Source: JAUYLU01 sp038065675
Lineage (GTDB): Bacteria > Patescibacteriota > Minisyncoccia > Phycocordibacterales > VMEP01
Direction of reading: 5' to 3'
Length of the DNA: 39,768 nucleotides
Assembly (NCBI GenBank): GCA_038065675.1
Contig: JBBTQM010000011.1
Span: 1-39,768 of the forward strand
Positions 34,387 to 39,768 of the stretch are shown here, piece after piece. Within the stretch, counting starts at the first letter, position 1. Every line of letters begins with the position of its first letter. The notes below the pieces were generated by a model. The model ran no database searches and was not told the origin of the DNA. It was given only the letters and a program-made list of their open reading frames with translations. Both the position numbers and the translations under genes were made by a program.

Positions 34387-37215
34387 ATGAGACCATACGA
34401 CCATAAGAAAATAGAGATTAAGTGGCAAAAAAGGTGGGAGAAAGAAAAACTCCACAAGGCGGACGATAAAAGCAAAAAGAAAAAATATTATTGCCTGGTG
34501 GAATTCCCGTATCCGTCCGGAGACGGGCTCCATACCGGACACGTGAGGAGCTATACGGCGATGGATATTATCGCCAGGAAGCGCCGCGCCGAGGGCTATA
34601 ACGTTCTTTACCCCATAGGATGGGACGCTTTTGGGTTGCCGACGGAAAATTACGCCATCAAGACAAAAACCCCGCCCAAGGTCGTTACAAAGAAAAATAC
34701 AAATACGTTCAGGCGCCAGCTGAAATCCCTGGGACTTTCTTTTGACTGGTCGCGCGAGATAAATACCACCGACCCGTCTTATTACAAATGGACTCAATGG
34801 ATATTTTTACAGCTTTTCAAACACGGACTGGCTTACAAAAAGAAAATGCCGGTTAATTGGTGTCTTACCTGCAAAATCGGCCTGGCTAACGAGGAAGTGG
34901 TTGACGGTGCCTGCGAGCGTTGCGGCGGAGCGACCGAAAAAAGAGAAAAAGAACAGTGGATGCTTGCCATCACCAAATATGCCGACCGGCTGGATAAAGA
35001 CCTTGAAGCCGTTGATTATCTGGAAAGGATAAAAATCGGACAAAAAAATTGGATTGGCAAAAGCGAAGGAGCGATTATTAAATTTCAAATTTTAAATTCT
35101 AAATTTCAAATTGAAGTTTTTACTACGCGTCCGGACACGCTGTTTGGAGCGACTTACATGGTGCTCGCGCCGGATCACGAGCTTGTTGAAATACTGAAAG
35201 GGCAAATCAAGAATTGGGACGAAGCCGCGCGGTATGTCATACAAACCAAAAAGAAAACAGAGATTGAACGCACGGCGGAAGGAAAAGAAAAAACCGGCGT
35301 AAGGCTGGAAGAAGTCTTTGCCGTCAATCCCGCCAACCAAGAAAAAATTCCGGTTTTCATCGCCGACTATGTCCTCAAGGAATACGGGACCGGTGCCATC
35401 ATGGCCGTGCCGGCACACGACGAACGTGATTATAAATTCGCTAAAAAATTTGGATTGCCGATAAAAATCGTCGTTGAACCGGTTACCGGCGAACGTCGCG
35501 AGGGCGAGGAAAAGCGCCGGAGCATAGTTGCTTTGGTCAGAGACCCCAAAACAAAAAAAATACTTTCACTGGACTGGGGTAAAGCGCTCGGTGGCCGCCT
35601 TTTCATCGGCGGCGGTCTTGAAAACAGGGAAAGCCCCGAGGAGGCGGCTAGACGCGAGATTCTGGAAGAAACCGGATACAAAAACGTGCGGCTTACGTCC
35701 GTTTCGGAAAAAATCCATCATCACTACTTCGCCCACGCGAAGGGCGTGGCCCGCGAAATAGAGGCCACTGGGCTTTACTTTGAACTTTTGGACGGCGAGC
35801 GCACGGACGTTAGACACGAGGATTCGGAAAGAGGCAAGTTCAAAATTGAGTGGGTTAGCGAGGAGGAAGCCGGAAGAGACGTGTCTGACCCCCTTCATTT
35901 ATATATCTTCAGTAAGTTCGTATTGGGAAAGTGTTATGAGGGGTCAGGGATACTCACCGATTCCGGCAAATGGAACGGGCTCGATTCAGAAACGGCAAAA
36001 AAGGAAATTATTGAATTTGTCGGCGGAATTCCAAAGGTGATTTATAAACTCCGCGATTGGGTGTTCTCCCGCCAGCGTTATTGGGGCGAGCCGATTCCCA
36101 TTATTATTTGCGGCAAATGCGGTTATGTGCCCGTGCCTGAAAAAGATTTACCGGTAAAACTTCCGGAAATCAAAACCTACACGCCGACGGATACCGGAGA
36201 ATCCCCTCTGTCTAAGGTTAAAAAATGGGTGAACGTAAAATGCCCGAAATGCAAAGGCAAGGCGGAGCGCGAAACAGACACGATGCCGAACTGGGCCGGC
36301 TCATCGTGGTATTACCTTTCATACATAATGAAAGGAATTTCAAATTTAAAATTTCCAATTTCTAAATATAAGAAAGGATTTGAATACTGGATGCCGGTGG
36401 ATTGGTATAACGGCGGGATGGAACACACAACTCTCCATGTTTTATATTCGCGTTTTTGGCATAAGTTTCTTTTTGACATAGGAATTGTTCCGGGGAGCGA
36501 GCCTTATGCCAAACGTACTTCGCACGGGATGATTCTGGCGGAAGGAGGAGAAAAAATGTCCAAATCAAAAGGGAATGTCGTAAATCCAGACAGTATTGTT
36601 AATACGTTCGGCGCCGACACGTTGCGCCTTTACGAAATGTTTATCGGACCCTTTGACCAGGCGGTTGCCTGGAGCACGGAGAGCATCGTCGGTCCGCGCA
36701 GATTTTTGGAACGCGTGTGGAAAATGAAAGAGAAAATCGGTAAAACCGGCGACGCGGATTCCACGGCGCAGGTGGAAAAGGCGGTAAAAAAAATAAGCGA
36801 AGATATTGAAGCGATGCGGTTCAATACCGCCGTTTCGGAACTTATGATTGTCTCCAATGCTTTGGATAAATCGTCTTCAATATCCAAGCCGGTTTACGAA
36901 AAATTTTTAAGAATTTTAGCGCCGTTTGCTCCGCATGTCGCCGAGGAAATATGGTCTATTCTGGGGAACAAAAAATCAATACACAACGAATCGTGGCCTA
37001 AATACGACGCCACGGCGTTTATAGAGACCACTCTGACCATTATGGTTCAAATTAACGGCAAGGTGCGCGGCAAATTTACGATTCCATCGGAAACTCCGGA
37101 AGAAAAAATAAAAGAAAAAGCGTTGTCTCTGCCCGAGACGGCCAAATGGATTTCAGGCGGGAAACCAAAACGCATAATTTACGTGAAAGGGAGATTGGTC
37201 AGTATCGTAGTGTAA
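34387..37215 (+). CDS. leuS: leucyl-tRNA synthetase with an inserted NUDIX domain
   Basis: 942 residues. Class I synthetase signatures: PYPSGDGLHTGHVRS (HIGH region), zinc-knuckle Cys pairs near residue 160 (CLTCK, CERCG), the editing-domain TTRPDTLFG and VPAHDERD, WGEPIP, a second CxxC pair, EKMSKSKG, and the C-terminal tRNA-binding region. Residues about 366-512 do not belong to LeuRS: they form a NUDIX fold with a complete box GX5EX7REUXEEXGU at 409-431 (Gly409, Glu415, Arg423, Glu424, Glu427, Glu428, Gly430). The insert lies in the editing domain between the IKIVVEPV strand and CYEGSGILTDSG. Without it the enzyme would be about 795 residues, a normal size. Two short AT-rich in-frame stretches (FQILNSKFQIE; SNLKFPISKYKKG) also look added. 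Confidence 0.93.
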   Translation: MRPYDHKKIEIKWQKRWEKEKLHKADDKSKKKKYYCLVEFPYPSGDGLHTGHVRSYTAMDIIARKRRAEGYNVLYPIGWDAFGLPTENYAIKTKTPPKVVTKKNTNTFRRQLKSLGLSFDWSREINTTDPSYYKWTQWIFLQLFKHGLAYKKKMPVNWCLTCKIGLANEEVVDGACERCGGATEKREKEQWMLAITKYADRLDKDLEAVDYLERIKIGQKNWIGKSEGAIIKFQILNSKFQIEVFTTRPDTLFGATYMVLAPDHELVEILKGQIKNWDEAARYVIQTKKKTEIERTAEGKEKTGVRLEEVFAVNPANQEKIPVFIADYVLKEYGTGAIMAVPAHDERDYKFAKKFGLPIKIVVEPVTGERREGEEKRRSIVALVRDPKTKKILSLDWGKALGGRLFIGGGLENRESPEEAARREILEETGYKNVRLTSVSEKIHHHYFAHAKGVAREIEATGLYFELLDGERTDVRHEDSERGKFKIEWVSEEEAGRDVSDPLHLYIFSKFVLGKCYEGSGILTDSGKWNGLDSETAKKEIIEFVGGIPKVIYKLRDWVFSRQRYWGEPIPIIICGKCGYVPVPEKDLPVKLPEIKTYTPTDTGESPLSKVKKWVNVKCPKCKGKAERETDTMPNWAGSSWYYLSYIMKGISNLKFPISKYKKGFEYWMPVDWYNGGMEHTTLHVLYSRFWHKFLFDIGIVPGSEPYAKRTSHGMILAEGGEKMSKSKGNVVNPDSIVNTFGADTLRLYEMFIGPFDQAVAWSTESIVGPRRFLERVWKMKEKIGKTGDADSTAQVEKAVKKISEDIEAMRFNTAVSELMIVSNALDKSSSISKPVYEKFLRILAPFAPHVAEEIWSILGNKKSIHNESWPKYDATAFIETTLTIMVQINGKVRGKFTIPSETPEEKIKEKALSLPETAKWISGGKPKRIIYVKGRLVSIVV

Positions 37216-37245
37216 GAGCGAGTAAAGCTGTTTCCTTGCTAAAAT

Positions 37246-37274
37246 TTGACAATTATGGTAAAGATATGTTACCT
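37246..37274 (+). promoter_or_regulatory. possible promoter for the sigma4/HARE gene
   Basis: A perfect TTGACA at 37246-37251; at 17 bases the -10 reads TTACCT, which is poor. Tentative. Confidence 0.3.
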
Positions 37275-37291
37275 ATTTAGTAATAACATTT

Positions 37292-38329
37292 ATGGTTTCT
37301 ATAATTCTTTCATTCAAGCCGCGCCAGGTGACAAAACGCTTAACCTCCGCATTGCCTGAACGCGCCCGCGAAGTCCTTTTTGACCGTTTTGGTTTAAGGG
37401 AAGACGCCGCGAAAAAAACTCTTGAAGCAATAGGAAAATCTTACGGAATTACGCGGGAACGCGTCCGCCAAATAGAATCGTTTGCCTTAAACTCAATCAA
37501 GAAATCTCCGTCCTACAAAGAAGAAGAAGCGGCTTTCCGCGAGCTTAAAGAGGCGATTATAGGTTTGGGAGGAGTTGTCCCCGAAGAGGAACTCTTGGCG
37601 GAACTTGGGAAAGACGAACCAACTCGCAACCATATCCACTTCTTTTTGGTTCTTCATGACGATTTCGTTAAACACAAAGAGGATGACGACTTCAAACACC
37701 GCTGGGAAGCCGACTCGGATATTTCCGAGCGTGTTCACGCTTCTCTTAAAAAGCTTTATCAATCAATGAGCGACAATGACCTTTTGGTTGAAGAAGACAT
37801 TATAAACAAATTTTTGTCGCACCTTGAAGACATCGCCGGCAATTATAAAAATGAAGAAATCTTAAAGCGCTGGCTTTCAATTTCAAAAACCATAGGAAAG
37901 AACCCTCTCGGCGAGTGGGGGAAAGCGCACATGTCTTCGGTTAATACTCGAGGCATCAAAGATTACGCCTTTCTTATCCTTCGCCGCAACAAGAAACCGA
38001 TGCACTTTCGCGAAGTAGCGGAAGAAATTAAAAAAACTTTCAACAGGAAGGCGCATGTGGCGACAACACACAATGAGCTTATAAAAGACAAGCGATTCGT
38101 GCTTGTCGGACGAGGACTTTATGCTCTCAGGGAGTGGGGATATTCTTCCGGGGTGGTCCGCGACGTGATACGGGAAATTTTAAAAAAAGAAGGCCCTCTC
38201 TCCAAAGAAAATTTGGTCAAAAAAGTTCTTGAAAAACGTTATGTTAAGGAAAATACCATCCTCGTCAACCTTCAAAATAAGAGCCACTTCAAAAAGAATA
38301 AAAACGGACTTTACGCTTTAGCCAAGTAA
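37292..38329 (+). CDS. sigma-70 region 4 / HARE-HTH regulator without sigma region 2
   Basis: 345 residues. Residues about 18-72 match sigma-70 region 4, the -35-binding helix-turn-helix (LFDRFGL....KTLEAIGKSYGITRERVRQIE.....IKK). A helical middle region follows, then a HARE-HTH winged helix at about 224-285 (YAFLILRRNKKPMHFREVAEEI, RFVLVGRGLYALREWG), the domain found in the RNA polymerase delta subunit and ASXL proteins. A second, shorter winged helix ends the protein. There is no region 2, so it cannot melt a promoter alone; it may tune RNA polymerase or bind promoters as an accessory factor. It ends at a strong terminator. Confidence 0.82.
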   Translation: MVSIILSFKPRQVTKRLTSALPERAREVLFDRFGLREDAAKKTLEAIGKSYGITRERVRQIESFALNSIKKSPSYKEEEAAFRELKEAIIGLGGVVPEEELLAELGKDEPTRNHIHFFLVLHDDFVKHKEDDDFKHRWEADSDISERVHASLKKLYQSMSDNDLLVEEDIINKFLSHLEDIAGNYKNEEILKRWLSISKTIGKNPLGEWGKAHMSSVNTRGIKDYAFLILRRNKKPMHFREVAEEIKKTFNRKAHVATTHNELIKDKRFVLVGRGLYALREWGYSSGVVRDVIREILKKEGPLSKENLVKKVLEKRYVKENTILVNLQNKSHFKKNKNGLYALAK

Positions 38330-38330
38330 A

Positions 38331-38357
38331 AACCCGCTGGGAGAGCGGGTTTTTTTG
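38331..38357 (+). terminator. intrinsic terminator
   Basis: AACCCGCT (38331-38338) with AGCGGGTT (38344-38351), loop GGGAG, then TTTTT. Confidence 0.95.
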
Positions 38358-38360
38358 CGC

Positions 38361-38366
38361 TACAAT
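38361..38366 (+). promoter_or_regulatory. -10 box of the next gene
   Basis: TACAAT, with transcription expected near 38373, only four bases before ATG 38377. The -35 region falls in the terminator and is not recognisable. Confidence 0.35.
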
Positions 38367-38376
38367 ATATCAAACA

Positions 38377-39561
38377 ATGGTGTCATTTGATTTCTTCCTT
38401 ATTTCGCTCTCGGGAGTGGTGAAAGCCGCTTACGAATGGTCATGGCTCGTTGCTCCTTTCATCCTGGGTTTTATCGCCTGGAAAGTCTGGGTGTTTTATG
38501 TTAATGCCGATTTTTTGGCAAAGATGGAGTTTGCCGTTATTGAAATAAAGCTTCCGCGCGAGATAAGGCGTTCACCTCTTGCCATGGAACTCGTCCTAAA
38601 CGCCATGCACCAGACCGGTGGAACGGCAACGTGGGTTGATAGATATTGGAACGGGAAGGTAAGAGTTTTTTTCTCTCTTGAGATTGCTTCAATAGATGGG
38701 CGAGTCCATTTTTTTATCCGTACTCCGGTTGGTTTTAAAAATGCCATTGAATCATACATATATGCGCAATATCCGGAATCGGAAATTTCCGAAATTCCGG
38801 ATTATGCGGAGAAGATTCCGTATACCAAAAATGGGCAATATGTTCTATGGGGGACAGAATACAAATTTACAAAGCCCGACCCTTATCCGGTAAAAACTTA
38901 TGTTGATTACGGCATGGACAAAAGCGCCAAAGAAGAAGAAAGAATCGACCCGATTACTCCGACCATAGAACTCATGGGCTCTATGCAAAAAGGGGAACAA
39001 ATGTGGCTTCAGATTATTATCCGCGCGACCACGCAGGAATGGAAAGATCTCGGCAAAAAAGAAATAGAAAAGATAAAAAGTGAAAAATTCAATAAAGAAA
39101 AAGACGAAAAGTTCAACGAAAACATGCTTACCAAAGCGGAAAAAGAAACAATAACCGCGATAGAAAGAAGTATAGACAAGATCGGCTTTGACGCCGGAAT
39201 CCGCGCCATATACATAGCGGAAAAAGATGCCTTTAGGGGAACAAATATTCCCGCGGTCATAAATATTTTGAAACAATACAATTCCAATAACTTAAACGGG
39301 TTCAGGCTTGCCCGCCCTACCGGGGTTGAATACCCATGGCAGGATTTCAAGGGAATCCGCGCCGGAGCGAAGAAAATGAAAATGTTTGACCTTTACCTGA
39401 AGCGCTCGTTTTTTTACCCGCCGGACAGCCGCACGCCGATAATTTTGTGTTCGGAAGAACTTGCTACAATGTATCACTTCCCGGGCGGAGTTTCGGAAAC
39501 CCCGTCATTCGGAAGAATCGAATCAAAAAAGTCGGAGCCGCCGGTCAATTTGCCTATTTAA
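38377..39561 (+). CDS. DUF8128-like membrane-anchored protein
   Basis: 394 residues. A membrane helix at about 20-42, then a long soluble domain. Motifs such as LPREIRRSPLAMELVLNAM, W.GKVRVFFSLEIASIDG.VHFFIRTP and IYAQYPESEI are the ones I associate with DUF8128 proteins of Parcubacteria, usually next to a VirD4/TraG-like ATPase gene. A link to DNA or protein transfer is therefore plausible but rests on neighbourhood memory. Residues about 215-255 are Lys/Glu-rich and probably coiled. Nine bases separate it from the next, truncated gene, consistent with an operon. Confidence 0.7.
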   Translation: MVSFDFFLISLSGVVKAAYEWSWLVAPFILGFIAWKVWVFYVNADFLAKMEFAVIEIKLPREIRRSPLAMELVLNAMHQTGGTATWVDRYWNGKVRVFFSLEIASIDGRVHFFIRTPVGFKNAIESYIYAQYPESEISEIPDYAEKIPYTKNGQYVLWGTEYKFTKPDPYPVKTYVDYGMDKSAKEEERIDPITPTIELMGSMQKGEQMWLQIIIRATTQEWKDLGKKEIEKIKSEKFNKEKDEKFNENMLTKAEKETITAIERSIDKIGFDAGIRAIYIAEKDAFRGTNIPAVINILKQYNSNNLNGFRLARPTGVEYPWQDFKGIRAGAKKMKMFDLYLKRSFFYPPDSRTPIILCSEELATMYHFPGGVSETPSFGRIESKKSEPPVNLPI

Positions 39562-39570
39562 ATTTTTTAC

Positions 39571-39768
39571 ATGCAAAAAATTAACGCAAAAATCGCGGAT
39601 GCTGTTTCGTTGTTACGAAATTATTTTTCCATGCATAGGCGCGCCATACGTTTAGTTTTGGGAATTATACTGGCATTTTCGGCGTTTCTTTATGTCGTTT
39701 TTTGCGCGCGCCGGCTGATTTCCCGGTCAATAAAATGGTTCATGTTGAAAAAGGAAATAGCCTTGAGG
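39571..39768 (+). CDS. partial gene, membrane-anchored N-terminus
   Basis: An open frame of 66 codons from ATG 39571 that runs off the window end without a stop. It shows a basic N-terminal part, a membrane helix at about 26-46 (LVLGIILAFSAFLYVVF), and a basic segment after it (RRLISRSIKWFMLKK). It follows the DUF8128-like gene by nine bases. In similar loci I would expect a larger protein here, possibly a VirD4/TraG-type ATPase, but nothing in the visible part proves that. Confidence 0.6.
   Translation, partial: MQKINAKIADAVSLLRNYFSMHRRAIRLVLGIILAFSAFLYVVFCARRLISRSIKWFMLKKEIALR

Noticed and set aside
1..39768. CRISPR array, IS element with transposase, or prophage
   Set aside because: No regularly spaced repeats of CRISPR size and no transposase, integrase or phage structural gene were found.

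Overview
The window looks like a chromosomal segment of a Candidate Phyla Radiation (Patescibacteria) bacterium, most likely Parcubacteria. This is an inference from gene content and style. Genes are small and tightly packed. There are many short secreted or membrane proteins with Parcubacteria-type N-termini. UvrA and UvrC are shortened. A lone sigma-region-4/HARE-HTH protein, small GIY-YIG proteins and palindromic repeats in intergenic and even coding DNA are also present. TGA is used as a stop (for example at the end of uvrC and of the GIY-YIG gene), so the code is the standard bacterial one, not the Gracilibacteria/SR1 code. No rRNA gene, CRISPR array, IS transposase or prophage was seen.

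Layout. 1-700: a repeat-rich patch and a small membrane protein on the minus strand. 700-4000: secreted or membrane proteins, including a DUF5666-like protein, a YdjM-like membrane hydrolase and an Ig-like anchored protein. 4148-5700: tgt and a small orphan. 5795-12319: nucleotide excision repair genes uvrB, uvrA and uvrC, with a small minus-strand orphan between uvrA and uvrC. 12513-17628: class I ribonucleotide reductase nrdA-nrdB, then a divergent D-Ala-D-Ala ligase-like ATP-grasp gene, with long imperfect inverted repeats in the gaps. 17741-25157: a region with five recognisable tRNA genes (Ala-TGC, Pro-GGG, Ala-GGC, Pro-CGG, Ala-CGC), mixed with a GIY-YIG gene, a sodium:solute symporter, a SemiSWEET, an orphan sensor kinase, a MazG-like protein, a beta-helix surface protein and an RsuA/RluB-type pseudouridine synthase. 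25269-28865: a methyltransferase, an orphan Cys-containing protein behind a folded leader RNA, small membrane proteins and a SpeD-like protein. 28885-32748: DsbA-like, FecR-domain, flavodoxin-like reductase and ychF. 32788-33055: a putative structured non-coding RNA. 33129-39768: an iron-permease-like protein, a membrane protein, leuS carrying a NUDIX domain, the sigma4/HARE regulator, and a DUF8128-like gene followed by a gene cut by the window end.

Most notable: (i) a complete Nudix box inside the editing region of leucyl-tRNA synthetase; (ii) a tRNA-Pro gene flanked by a 22-bp perfect inverted repeat that includes its acceptor stem, sitting inside a broken second tRNA-Pro; (iii) two strongly folded, apparently transcribed RNAs (26216-26339 and 32788-33055) that I cannot assign to a known family; (iv) a GIY-YIG gene bounded by 13-bp inverted repeats beside a duplicated tRNA 5' end, with a gene-less pair of similar repeats at 4028-4105. 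Three of the five tRNA loci carry duplication or insertion scars. Several promoters place the predicted transcription start on or within a few bases of the start codon, which suggests common leaderless translation.
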